From assembly GCF_900078685.2 (NCBI RefSeq), contig NZ_LT546166.1:2014287-2078286 (forward strand): a stretch of 64,000 nt of DNA, in the 5' to 3' direction. A program made the position numbers and the translations under genes. Source of the stretch: Mycolicibacter icosiumassiliensis. Its GTDB lineage: Bacteria > Actinomycetota > Actinomycetes > Mycobacteriales > Mycobacteriaceae. Positions within the stretch are counted from its first letter, which is position 1. Each line of letters opens with the position of its first letter. Of the stretch, positions 36,696-47,200 are shown in pieces. Under the pieces are notes generated by a model that was not told where the DNA came from, ran no database searches, and saw nothing but the letters and a program-made list of their open reading frames with translations.

Positions 36696-36749
36696 ACCTG
36701 CATCCTCGTTTCCAAGGTCAGGAGCCTCCGGGATTTCCAGGGCGATTCA

Positions 36750-36837
36750 TCTGGCCGGCCAGGCGCTCTCGTGACCAGTTCTTTTCTTCGCGGTAGGTAC
36801 GAACCAGGTGGCCGGCTGTGGGGTCAGCGCGGGGCAC
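36750..36837 (-). pseudogene. N-terminal fragment of the element regulator
   Basis: From GTG 36837: PRADPTAGHLVRTYREEKN, then WSRERLAGQ, the first helix pair of an XRE-type HTH, broken at the IS end. The C-terminal part of a matching type of regulator is at 34432-35402. The start overlaps the end of the monooxygenase gene by 14 bp, so they formed one operon. Confidence 0.65.
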
Positions 36838-37165
36838 CGTCGCCTCGAAGGGGCCTTCCGTTGATCGCACCGGCAACGGGGGTAAGTGTCCACACCTCGG
36901 GTGGGTGGGCCAGGTGTTGGGTTCGCTCGGCCAGGAACCGGCGGGGGTGTGGCGCGGCTTCGTGGGCTTCGAAGGCGTCGTGGCTTCGGTAGCACTCGTA
37001 GAACACCCGCACGCTGGGCTCCTCGGCCTGGGTGTGGCTGGCATAGACGATCGTGTCGGGTTCCTCGGTAGTGATCGCGGCCAATGTGTGCGCGACGAGT
37101 GCGTCGAAGGCGTCCTCGTGTCCCGCGCGAATAGTGAACCTGACCAGCAGTGCGAACAATGTCAC
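36824..37165 (-). CDS. Antibiotic-biosynthesis-monooxygenase (ABM) domain protein
   Basis: 113 residues with the ABM dimeric alpha/beta-barrel pattern: ALLVRFTIRAGHEDAFDAL, EEPSVRVFYECYRSHDAFEAH, then HPRRFLAERTQH. Members are cofactor-free oxygenases or quinol-handling proteins; the reaction is not predictable. GTG 37165 is used because the family strand LFALLVRF starts right after it. It precedes the regulator fragment with a 14-bp overlap and belongs to the integrative-element cargo. Confidence 0.78.
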   Translation of the reverse strand: MTLFALLVRFTIRAGHEDAFDALVAHTLAAITTEEPDTIVYASHTQAEEPSVRVFYECYRSHDAFEAHEAAPHPRRFLAERTQHLAHPPEVWTLTPVAGAINGRPLRGDGAPR

Positions 37166-37454
37166 TCCCAACGTGCGACACGGCTGTGGCGCGTTGTTGC
37201 CGTTCTCGTGTGCGCGGTTGCAGCACACCCTACCGGGCTGCCTCGTTGGCGGCGTTGACGAGCCGCGCAGGAACTGCCGGGGCGGGGCAACCCGTGAATC
37301 CACGCGCGACGGTGCAAGGCAGCGCACAGTTTTGCACAGCCGCGCTGTGTGTTTTGGTCCTCCGTTCTCGACCTGGGCTGGTGTCGGGCTGCACTGGGTG
37401 GCGGGTCCAACAACACCGTTGGGCCGCTCACCAGAGAAGACAGGACACATCATC

Positions 37455-37793
37455 ATGAAATTGCGAATCGAGACCACCGGCGTGACGTTTCTGTGCACCC
37501 GAATCCCCGAGCAGCGCACCAATTTTGACACCGGCGCACCACGCATCGACAAAGCCACCGGGCAGGCGTTGTGGCAAGTGCAGTTGATCGCCCTGGACGC
37601 CACCGGCGGCGAAGTGCTGGCAGTCACCGTGGTCGGTGAGCCGAAAGTGATTGTCGGGCAACCCGTTGCGGTGTCGGGCCTGGTGGCGTTGCCGTGGTCG
37701 CAGGACGGCCGCTCGGGCATCGCGTATCGCGCCGAGGCCATCACTGCCGCCGACCCGGCAGCGGCCGCGAAGACGGGCCAGCAGGTCCGGTAA
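37455..37793 (+). CDS. Conserved integrative-element protein of unknown function
   Basis: 112 residues, beta-rich (MKLRIETTGVTFLCTRIPEQ, WQVQLIALDATGGEVLAVTV, VGQPVAVSGLVALPW). Its place directly before the TraB-like translocase and Rep genes is typical for small proteins of actinobacterial integrative conjugative elements. The fold resembles a small OB-like or barrel protein, so single-strand DNA binding is conceivable but unproven. Confidence 0.7.
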   Translation: MKLRIETTGVTFLCTRIPEQRTNFDTGAPRIDKATGQALWQVQLIALDATGGEVLAVTVVGEPKVIVGQPVAVSGLVALPWSQDGRSGIAYRAEAITAADPAAAAKTGQQVR

Positions 37794-37893
37794 CCGGAGG
37801 GCTGGCCCGGCAGCACCCGCATGAGCGCGGTGTGGCTGTCGGGCCGGCCGCCTGGGCAAGACCACAACCCGTCGCAACCGAAAGCGTGCCATC

Positions 37894-39342
37894 ATGTCGA
37901 ACACCTCAAACCGTAACAACCGCAACACTAATCCGTCGCCTGATGATGACTGGGTCGGCGAGCTGATCTGGGGATTGGTCAAAGCCGCCGGGCAGCTCCT
38001 GTGGTGGGCAATCCTGTTCCCCACGCTCAGCATTCCGGTGGTCCTGACGATCTGGGTCGCCGTCGCCCACGGCACCCGCGCGGGCCTGCTGACTGTCGTC
38101 CTGGCCGTCGCGGCCTATATCGGCTGGGCGGTCGTGGAGCCGTCCTCGTTCACCGCGTGGGTGACCGCGCCGGTGCGGCAGCGCTGGCTGGCATGGTGGC
38201 GATATCACCGCAACTGGGCCTCGGTGTGCGCGCTGCACGGTTTGACCGCCCGGCTGGGCGAGCGCACCCTGATACCCGCGGTGCGGTCGGTGCGGATCGG
38301 GGATCACGCCGACGTGCTGATCCTGCGGGTGGTGGCAGGCCAATCGATCACCGACTGGCACAAGCGCGGCGACGCGCTGGCGGCGGCATGGCGGGCCGAT
38401 CGGCTTACGATCCGCGCCACCATCCCCGGCGAGCTGCGGATCATCATCAGTCGCGGTGACGTGCTGGCCCAACCCATCGCCCTGCCCATGCCGACGCGAG
38501 CAACCCTGGTCGACTTGACCGCGGTGCGGGTCGGGATCACCGAGATGCGGACCTGGTGGCAGCTACCCGTGGTGGGACAGCACATCCTGATCGCGGGTGC
38601 CACCGGGTCGGGCAAAGGGTCGGTGTTGTGGTCGCTGATCGCCGGACTGGCACCACACGTGAAGACCGGACGGGTGCGGTTATGCGTGATCGACCCCAAA
38701 GGCGGCATGGAACTGGGCGCCGGCGCCCCGATGTTCTCGGTGTTCTGCCACCACACCGGCCAACCCACGATCGAATTGCTGCGCGGGCTGGTGGGGTTGA
38801 TGCAGGCGCGGGCCAACCGGCTGCGCGGACACACCCGCCTGCACACCCCCACCCCGGCCGAGCCGTTGATCGTGGTGGTCATCGACGAGATCGCCGCGCT
38901 GACCGCCTATCTCACCGACCGCAAACTGCGCACCGAGACCGAGCAACTGCTGGGCCTGCTGCTCTCCCAGGGCCGCGCGGTCGGGATATCAGTGGTCGCT
39001 GCGGTGCAAGACCCGGCCAAAGACACCCTGCCGGTGCGGCAGTTGTTCACCGTGCGGATCGGACTACGGATGACCGAAGCCACCCAAACCGCGATGGTCT
39101 TGGGCCAAGGAGCACGCGATGCCGGCGCCGAATGCGACCTGATCGCTGATGCCACTCCCGGTGTCGGCTACATGATGATCGACGGCACCGCCGACCCGAT
39201 ACGGGTGCGGGCATTTAACGTCACCGACCGCGACATCACCGTCCTGGCCCGAACCTTTCCCGCACCCCGCCCTCGCACACCAGGCAGCGGCAAAAACGGA
39301 GACCATGGCCCCGATCACCATGACAATCAGGGGCAGCGGTGA
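37894..39342 (+). CDS. FtsK/TraB-type DNA translocase of an integrative element
   Basis: 482 residues. Two or three N-terminal membrane segments (LLWWAILFPTLSIPVVLTIW, TVVLAVAAYIGWAVV), then an FtsK-HerA ATPase: Walker A GATGSGKGSVLWSL, Walker B LIVVVIDEIAAL, and the sensor region GISVVAAVQDPAKDTLP. TraB/TraSA-type proteins move double-stranded DNA between mycelial or cell partners in actinomycete conjugation. The Rep gene start overlaps its stop by GTGA (39339-39342). Confidence 0.9.
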   Translation: MSNTSNRNNRNTNPSPDDDWVGELIWGLVKAAGQLLWWAILFPTLSIPVVLTIWVAVAHGTRAGLLTVVLAVAAYIGWAVVEPSSFTAWVTAPVRQRWLAWWRYHRNWASVCALHGLTARLGERTLIPAVRSVRIGDHADVLILRVVAGQSITDWHKRGDALAAAWRADRLTIRATIPGELRIIISRGDVLAQPIALPMPTRATLVDLTAVRVGITEMRTWWQLPVVGQHILIAGATGSGKGSVLWSLIAGLAPHVKTGRVRLCVIDPKGGMELGAGAPMFSVFCHHTGQPTIELLRGLVGLMQARANRLRGHTRLHTPTPAEPLIVVVIDEIAALTAYLTDRKLRTETEQLLGLLLSQGRAVGISVVAAVQDPAKDTLPVRQLFTVRIGLRMTEATQTAMVLGQGARDAGAECDLIADATPGVGYMMIDGTADPIRVRAFNVTDRDITVLARTFPAPRPRTPGSGKNGDHGPDHHDNQGQR

Positions 39343-40964
39343 GCACCGTCGTTGCGGACAGTCCGATGATCGTGTTGCCGGGGCTACCGACCACCGCCGA
39401 TGTAGGGCCGGTGATCGCTCAGATGCTGCGCCGCGCCTCCTCACCGAGTTTCGGGTCGTGGTGGCACCGCGCCGAATCCGTCGGGTTTTGCGCCCACCCC
39501 ATCCAACTATCCGGTGCTGACACAGCCGGGCGTCGGCACACCGTGTGGACGCGCTGCAACAACCGCCGCGCGGCGGTGTGCCCGTCATGCTCAGACCTGT
39601 ATGCCCGTGACACATGGCAACTCGTGCACGCCGGAGCCGCCGGCGGCCACCACGACATCCCGCTCGAGGTCGCGGCCCGGCCGCAAGTGTTCGCCACTTT
39701 GACCGCGCCGAGCTACGGGGCGGTGCACAACGCCACCGGAACACCGTGTCACGCCATACCCAACAGGTCGGCGGGCCGCTGCCGGCACGGAAAACCACTG
39801 TGCTGCACCATAATCCACGCCGATGACCCTATGGTGGGCCAACCATTATGCGCGGACTGCTATGACTATCTGGGGCATGTCGTGTTCACCTGGCATCTGC
39901 CTGAACTGTGGCGGCGCTTCACCATCGCGCTACGGCGCGCCGTGGCGACACACCTGAAAACAGCTGGTGTCAAGGCGGGTTCGGTGCGGGTCAGTTTTGT
40001 CAAAGTCGTTGAGCTACAAGCCCGCGCCATCCCGCATATCCATGCCCTGGTCCGCCTCGACCCGCCACCGGCCCAAACCACGACATCAGGTGACCACGAT
40101 CATGACGGCCCCGCCGCCCCTCGGGGTGGTGGGGAGCACCGTCCGGTAGCCGATCGGCATCCCGGCTGGTCGTCACCGATCACCGCCGCCGAGCTGGCCG
40201 CCTTAATCCAACACGCTGCCGGTCGTGTCCGCATCGACATAGCCAACGCCGGCAGCGACCACGACCAACAGGCAGTGCAGACGGTGCGGTTCGGCACCCA
40301 GGTCGACACCCAACCATTAACACCCGAAACCACAATAGCCGCAAACGATCTCACAACCAACGACACCGCGCGCATGGCGGTATCGCCGTTGTCGCCGCGC
40401 CGGGTCGCAGCATACCTGGCTAAATACGTCACCAAATCCCTGCACGATTTCGGGATCACCGCCCGGCGGCTGTCCGCAGAAGCGATCGGTGACGTCGACG
40501 TCACTGAACATGTGCGCGCCATCCTGGTCACCATCGCCGGACTCGCCGAACACACCGCCTCCGCAGGCCCGTCGTTGGCGGGGATCGGGCGCTGGCTGCA
40601 CACTCTCGGGTATCGCGGCCATATCACCACCAAATCCCGGCACTACTCGACCACCATGAGCGCCCTGCGCGCCGCTCGCGCCACCTGGACCCGCCACCAG
40701 ATGACTAAACATTCACAGCCACAAGCCGATTCGCGATGCTCCTATTTCGCTGACGAGGTGGCGGCAAGCACAGGCGGGCGGCAGCAACCGATCGACACCG
40801 ATGAGATGCTGTGGGAATTCGACCGCGCCGGACACACCAGCGCCGGGGACCGCGTCCTGGTCATCTCCGCAGCCCTGCGCCACATCGGCGCCCGCATCTC
40901 CGGTATCACCGAATCCCGGACTGTCGTCACCCGCATCCCGCCGCCACCACGGGGGGCCGGGTGA
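39339..40964 (+). CDS. Replication initiator of pSAM2 RepSA type
   Basis: 541 residues. A Cys-rich N-terminal region (CNNRRAAVCPSCSDLYARDT) and HUH-like rolling-circle elements (PQVFATLTAPSYGAVH, RAIPHIHALVRLD), then AAYLAKYVTKSLHDFGIT. This is the Rep of actinomycete integrative elements that replicate by rolling circle. The stop overlaps the start of the next (cut) gene by TGATG. Intact in length. Confidence 0.87.
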   Translation: MSTVVADSPMIVLPGLPTTADVGPVIAQMLRRASSPSFGSWWHRAESVGFCAHPIQLSGADTAGRRHTVWTRCNNRRAAVCPSCSDLYARDTWQLVHAGAAGGHHDIPLEVAARPQVFATLTAPSYGAVHNATGTPCHAIPNRSAGRCRHGKPLCCTIIHADDPMVGQPLCADCYDYLGHVVFTWHLPELWRRFTIALRRAVATHLKTAGVKAGSVRVSFVKVVELQARAIPHIHALVRLDPPPAQTTTSGDHDHDGPAAPRGGGEHRPVADRHPGWSSPITAAELAALIQHAAGRVRIDIANAGSDHDQQAVQTVRFGTQVDTQPLTPETTIAANDLTTNDTARMAVSPLSPRRVAAYLAKYVTKSLHDFGITARRLSAEAIGDVDVTEHVRAILVTIAGLAEHTASAGPSLAGIGRWLHTLGYRGHITTKSRHYSTTMSALRAARATWTRHQMTKHSQPQADSRCSYFADEVAASTGGRQQPIDTDEMLWEFDRAGHTSAGDRVLVISAALRHIGARISGITESRTVVTRIPPPPRGAG

Positions 40965-41066
40965 TGGCCACTTCACCCCCGCCAGCGGCCGGCAACCACG
41001 ATGCCGGCGCGGTCCCGCTGCACGAGCGCCCGGAGTTCATCGCCTGGCTCACCGCCTCATGTGAAC
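40964..41066 (+). pseudogene. Truncated excisionase-position gene
   Basis: 34 codons from ATG 40964 (MATSPPPAAGNHDAGAVP, then RPEFIAWLTAS) before the partial IS begins. In pSAM2-type elements xis and int follow rep. The fragment is too short to show an excisionase HTH, so the call rests on position. No integrase or attachment site is left in the window. Confidence 0.5.
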
Positions 41067-41236
41067 CCCTGCTCGGTGCCCAGCTCCGTCCGCACCGCCC
41101 GGACCATCCGCCCCGCGTCGGCCTTCTCCTCCGGGCCGTAACGGCGTGTCGTGGGCCTACCTGGCGACTGTTCCTTCGGCATACCTGCATCCTCGTTTCC
41201 AAGGTCAGGAGCCTCCGGGATTTCCAGGGCGATTCA
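41067..41236 (-). mobile_element. 170-bp end fragment of the IS6110-like element
   Basis: Matches 36580-36749 over its full length with only a few substitutions, including the start of OrfA and the complete 28-bp terminal repeat (41209-41236). Its inner edge abuts the cut excisionase-position gene. Its outer terminal repeat abuts the giant regulator gene. With the complete copy it forms direct repeats around 36750-41066. Confidence 0.92.
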
Positions 41237-44200
41237 CTCCGCGCTGCGTCGGGCGTTGGGCGACGGCTTCGTTCTCACGGCGGGCATGGGCTGGACGCTC
41301 AGCACCACCGAGGTCGATGCCCCGCGCTACAAGCTGGCCACCAAGGCCGGCCGCGACGCCGCGGCCGCCGGCGATACCACCCAAGCGGTTGTCCGCTTCG
41401 AGGAGGCACTGGCGCTGTGGCGGGGAACTCCCGAACTGCCCGACTCCCGCCGGGGCATCTCCGAGCGGACCCGCTGGATCGAGGGCCATGCCGCGCTGGT
41501 CGAGGACCGGGCCGACGCGCTACTGGCCACGGGGCGGGCCGCGGAGATCATCGGCGAGCTGGAGGCGGCGGTGGCTGACGCACCGCTGCGCGAGCGGCGA
41601 TGGGCCCAGCTGATGCTCGCCCTCTACCGCGCCGGCCGACAGGGTGAAGCCCTGGGCGCCTATCAGCGAGTGCGGTCGCTGCTGGCCGACGAACTCGGCG
41701 TCGATCCCGGGCCGGAGCTTCGGCGCCTGGAGGCTGCCGTCGTCGCTCAGGACAGCGCACTGGATTTCCCAGTGGCACAACATCTCTCCTCGGTGATGCG
41801 GGCCGTCACCTTTCTGCTCACCGACATCGAGGGCTCGACGGCCGCGTGGGAGGCGGACGCGAACGCGATGGCGCTCGCGTTGGCCCGCCACGACGAGCTC
41901 GTCGAACAGGTCGTCACGTCCCGCGGCGGCCGGCTCATCAAGACCCGCGGCGAGGGCGACGCCACCTTCTCGGTGTTCGAACGGCCATCGGGGGCAGCCG
42001 CCGCGGCCATGGAGTTGCAGGACGCAATCCTGCGCGAACCGTGGGCATTGGCCGAGCCCATGCGCATCCGCATCGCACTGCACACCGGCGAGGCGGAGCT
42101 GCGCGACGGCGACTACTTCGGTCGCGCGGTCAACCGCGCCGCCCGCCTGCGGTCGCTGGCCGTCGGAGGCCAGATCCTGTGCTCGGGCGCCACCGCCGAA
42201 CTGGTCATCGACGCATTGCCCGACGACGTTCTGCTCGCCGACCTCGGGATGCGTCAGCTGCGCAACCTGCCGCGCCCCGAGCATGTCTTCGAACTGCGCC
42301 TAGAGACCGCCGAACGCGTGCAGGAGACCAGCGAAGCTCCCCTGGAGCGGCCCAGCCTGCCCGCGGTACTGACCGGACCCGGCGGTTCAGCGAGGCTCGA
42401 CGGAGGAGAGACGAAGCTGGGACCGCCGCATGAACCCGGGCGATTCGTCGGGCGCGGCAGCGAGCTGGAGCGGCTCGCGTCGGCGTGGCAGACCGCGCTG
42501 GCCGGCGGCATGCACGCCACGCTGATCGCCGGTGAACCCGGTGTGGGAAAAACCCGCTTGGCCGGCGAATGGTCGCGGCAGGCCTACGAACAGGGTGCGA
42601 TCGTGTTGTACGGCCGCTCCGACGAAGACCTTGGCGCGCCCTATCAGCCGTTCGCCGAAGCAATGCGTTCGCTGGTGCCCTGCGTCGGCAGCCGGCGACT
42701 GCGGGGCCTGCGCGGCGTGGAAGCACTGCTGCCGCTGGTGCCCGGGTTGACCGATGAACTGCCGGACCTGTCCGCCCCGACCCGCTCCGACCCGGACACC
42801 GAACGCTATGCACTGTTCGACGCGGTGGTCGCACTGTTGGAACTCGCGTCGGCGAGCGCGCCGGTGGTCCTGGTGCTCGACGACCTGCACTGGGCGGCCA
42901 AACCCACGCTGTTGTTGCTGCGGCATCTGCTGCGGTTCGGTGACCACACCCGCGTGCAGATCCTCGGGACGTATCGCAGCACCGACCTGGACCGCTCCCA
43001 TCCGCTGGCGGCGATGCTCGCCGACCTGCACCGGGACGGCACCGCCCACCGCCTGGCGCTGAGCGGCCTCGACGAAGGTGACGTGGCCGCTTATGTCACC
43101 GAGGCCGGCTACGACGACGAAGAGCTTGCCCGCGCGTTGGCGTCTCTTACCGGCGGCAACCCGTTCTTCCTGATCGAGGCGCTGCGCCACGTGGAGGAAA
43201 GCGGCGGCGTGTGGGATCCGAGTACCTTGCCGCAGGGTGTTCGGGAAGCCGTGAGCCGCCGGCTTTCCCGGCTTCCCGCGGAAACGAACAAGGCCCTGGC
43301 TGCGGCCGCGGTCGTCGGCAGCCAGTTTGCTCTGGACCTCGTGGAGCGGGTGGTAGACCAGGATCTCGTCGACGCGTTCGACGAGGCGTGCAAGGCCGGC
43401 ATCGTCATCGAAGAGCCCGGCGGTCGGTATCGGTTCAACCACGCCATCGTGCGACAGTCGCTGCTTGCCGAACTGGCATCGGTACGCCGCATGCGGCTAC
43501 ACCAGCGCATCGCCGCCACGTTGGAGAACGAGCCCGGCGCCGACGACGAGCTGCTGGCCGAGCTGGCCTACCACTACTTCGAATGCGCGTGGGCGGGCAA
43601 CGCCGCCAAGGCCGTCGAGTACTGCCGGCGAGCGGCGGACCAGTCGATGTCTCGCCTTGCCTACGAAGGCGCCGCCGATCTGTACGACCACGCCCTGCAC
43701 GCGTTGGAGGAGATCGACGAGGAGCTGCCCGACCGTGACGATCAGGCCGCTGAGCTGCTGGTCGCCCGCTGCGAGGCGCTGCTGGCCGCGGGTGACGTGG
43801 CATCGGCGGCGGGTTCGGTCTCGCAATTGCGTTTGGCGACGGTCGATTCGGTGCGGTTAGCGGCGTGGGCAACGTGTTTCGACGGCCAGCTGTCGATGCT
43901 GAGCCATCCCGAGCGGCTGGACGAAGTCGAGGGCGCGTTGAGTGCGGCTGCCGACACGCTGGCCGGATTGAACGATGCCGCCGGGGAAGCCAAGGCCCAT
44001 ACCGTACGGGCCGGATGCCTGGCCCGGCTGGGGCGCATCGGCGACTGCGAAATCGCCTTGGACAACGCGTTGTCCGCGGCGCGGCGCGCGTGCGAACACC
44101 GTCGGGTGAACGCCGTGCTGGCGGGTGCGCCGCTTGCGGCGCTGTGGGGCCCCAACCCGGTGCCGCGCGCCGGCGGGCGGTGCCTGGACGTGGTGCGGTT

Positions 44201-47200
44201 GCTGCGCATCACCACGGATTCCCCAGCGGTCGAGGCGACGTCGACACGCTGCCAGGCCGTCTTGGAGGCCTTCCGCGGCCGCGCCGCCGCAGCCCGCCGG
44301 ATGATCGACTCGGCACGGCGCACCGTGACCGAACTCGGCCTGCGCCACGGGCGGCTCGAGGTGGAGCAGTACGCCGGCATCGTCGAGCTGGTCGCCGACG
44401 ATCCGGCCGCCGCCGAGCCGTACCTGCGACGCGCCTATCAGGGCTTTCGTCGCATGGGGTTGGACGCCGACACCGCCGAAACCGCGGCGCTGCTGGGCCG
44501 GGCATGTCTGGCGCTCGACCGGGACGCCGAGGCTGCGGAGTTGTGTTCGGAGAGTGAGCGACTCGCGGGCCACGCGCTGAAGGCCTCGATTGCGTGGCGC
44601 ACGCTTCGGGCGCTGCTGTTGGCGCGTCGCGGTGATCATGACCAGGCCCGGCGGATGGCCGAAGCGGCCATCGGCCTGGCGGAGCGCACCGACGCGTTGG
44701 TCGATCACGGTGATGCCTGTCTGGCGCTGGCGACGGTGCTGGACGCTGCCGGCGATGTGGTGGGAGCCCGAGCGGCTGCCGAGCGGGCGGTGGGACTGTA
44801 CGAGCGGAAAGGTGCTGCGGCGCTTGCCGAGAAGGCACAGCTTGTTCTCGGCGAACGCGTCATCTCCCCCACCGCGTCGCCAGTGGAAACGTCGACCGTC
44901 GAACTCGACAATGCGGCCGCCCGAGCGGGTGAACGCGTAATGGCCGCCATTGAACGCAAGGCGTGGGACGAGTTCGAGCGAATGTTTCTGCCCGACGGCT
45001 TCATCGAGAGCCGCCGCAAGATCGTTGGCTTTCTGCCCAACGAGACGACGGCAGGCGAGGTGATGCACCACACCAGGCAGGATCTCGAGTCGGGAGCCAT
45101 TCGGATCGAGCGATTCGTTACCGCCGTGCGAGGCACGCGCCTTGCCCTGGCTCGAACGTGCATCAGCACTCCCGGCGGGGGTCCGGGGGCACCCGCCGAT
45201 GAGCTACTCCAGCTGTACGGCATCGACCAACAGGGTCGGATAGCGCTGCAGGTGTGGTTCGACGTCGAAGACCTGGACGCGGCGATCGCCGAACTCGATG
45301 CGCTGCATGCCCGGTTCGAGGAAGAACGCGTGCCGGCTCGGCTGGAAAACGCGGCCAGTCAGCTCTATGAACGATTCAAGGTTTGCTTCGCAACCCGCGA
45401 CTGGAGCGCCATAACCGAGATGCTGGCCGACGATGTTTCCACCGAGGACCGTCGCCGAGTAGTCAATGCCGGCCTCCGAAAGGGACCCGATGTCGTGATC
45501 GCTGAGATCTCGGGACTCGTCGATGTTGTCAACGCCATCACATCAGAAGTCGTTGCAACCCGCGGCGCGCGCCTGGTTCTCAGTCGTTGTCAAACTGAGG
45601 GTTACGAGGACTTCCGTAGCTGTTTTCTCGACGTGCTCGAGGTTAATGCCGCCGGTCGGGCCGTGGCCCGTGTCGTCTTCGACCCCGACGACTTCGACGC
45701 CGCCATCGCCGAACTCGATGCGCGGTATCTCGCCGGTGAAGCGGCCGGCTACGCCAGCACGTGGTCGGTCATCTTGCAGGCCTTCGCCGCCTTCAACGCA
45801 CACGAGCTTCCGTCGACGACTCCGGACTGGGTGAACCTTGACCACCGCCGCGGCAGAGCATTCACCCCGGGCGACCTGATCCCGTATATCGCGGCCGTGC
45901 ATCGGGCGAGCAACCTCGGCGCCGTCGTCACGCAGTCGTTGCATGGGACGTCGCCAGACGGCTTCGATGCCGAGTGGCTTGAGGTCAACCTTTTGACGGT
46001 CGAAGACGGCCTGATCAATCGCAGCGAGCTTTTCGATAAGGCCGAACTCGACTCTGCACTGGCGAAATTCGACCAGCTAAGCGCGCCGACGGCAAGGCCA
46101 CGGACCGCCGCCGCGCGCGCCTACGAACGCGTCCTGGCGTGTTTCGCTGCCCGCGACTGGGCTGCGATAACCGAGATGCTGGCCGAAGACGTCTCCTCCG
46201 AAGATCGTCGCCAGGTGATCAATGCCGGCCGCCGCCATGGCCGCGATGCCGTCATCGCGGAGATTGCCGCAATCGCCGAGGTGGGAGTTACCGACCTCAC
46301 GTCAGAGGTCATTGCGACTCGCGGAGAACGCCTCATTTTGAGTCGCGGCCGCGCCGCGGAAGGCGGCCACCGACCCGATGCGTTCCGCACGGATCTCCTC
46401 GACATCATCGAAGTCGACGCCGACGAACGGGTCGTGGCCCGCGTCATATTCGACCTTGACGACTTCGACGCCGCCATCGCCGAACTCGATGCGCGGTATC
46501 TCGCCGGTGAAGCGGCCGGCTACACGCAGACGTGGTCGGCGATCGTAGGGGTTTTCGCCGCGCTCAATCGGGGTGACCTTCCGACAACAATTCCCGATTT
46601 CACCGACGTCGACCATCGGACGTTTGCGACGGTCGGACCGGGGGACCTGATGGCATATTTACGCGTCGCGCTGGAAGACTCCGTGCAGAACGTCGTCTAC
46701 GTCGAGGCCGTTCATCAGTTGACCGACAGCGGCGCGGTTATTACCCACGTGGCCAAAGGAACATCGCGAAACGGCGTCGACGTGGAGTGGCGCCTGATTG
46801 ACACCCTGACGGTCGACGGCGGCCTGATTAGCCGCTGCGAGATGTTCGATGAAGCGGACCTCGACGCCGCGCTCGCGAGATTCGACGAGCTGAACCGACC
46901 TCCGCGACCAATGGAGAACGCGGCGAGCCGGGTGTATCGCCGGGTAAACGACGACTTCTCGGTCGGCGGCGAGAAGCTTGCCTCGACCGTCATCGCGACC
47001 CGCGGCCAACGCCTCGCGTTGTGTCGCTCGTCCATCTGCGGGCAAGACCAACAACCCGGGGCGCTCGGCATCGAGTTCCTCAGCGTCGTCGAGATCGACG
47101 CCGACGAGGAGTTGGTGGCCCATGTCGCCTTCGACCTCGACGACATGGACGCTGCCTTGGATGAGCTGGAGACCCGCTACAGCACTGGGGAAGCGGCCGC

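Larger units (their letters stand above)
35403..36749 (-). mobile_element. IS6110-like insertion sequence (IS3 family), complete
   Basis: 1347 bp bounded by 28-bp imperfect terminal inverted repeats (35403-35430 and 36722-36749), each starting TGAATCGCCCTGG and ending TCCCGGAGGCTC read inward. IS6110 repeats (TGAACCGCCCCGG ... GGAGACTC) have the same length and layout. It encodes OrfA and OrfB in overlapping frames. The flanking bases are not a target duplication, in keeping with a deletion or recombination at the site. A 170-bp piece of a second copy lies at 41067-41236 in the same orientation. Confidence 0.92.
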
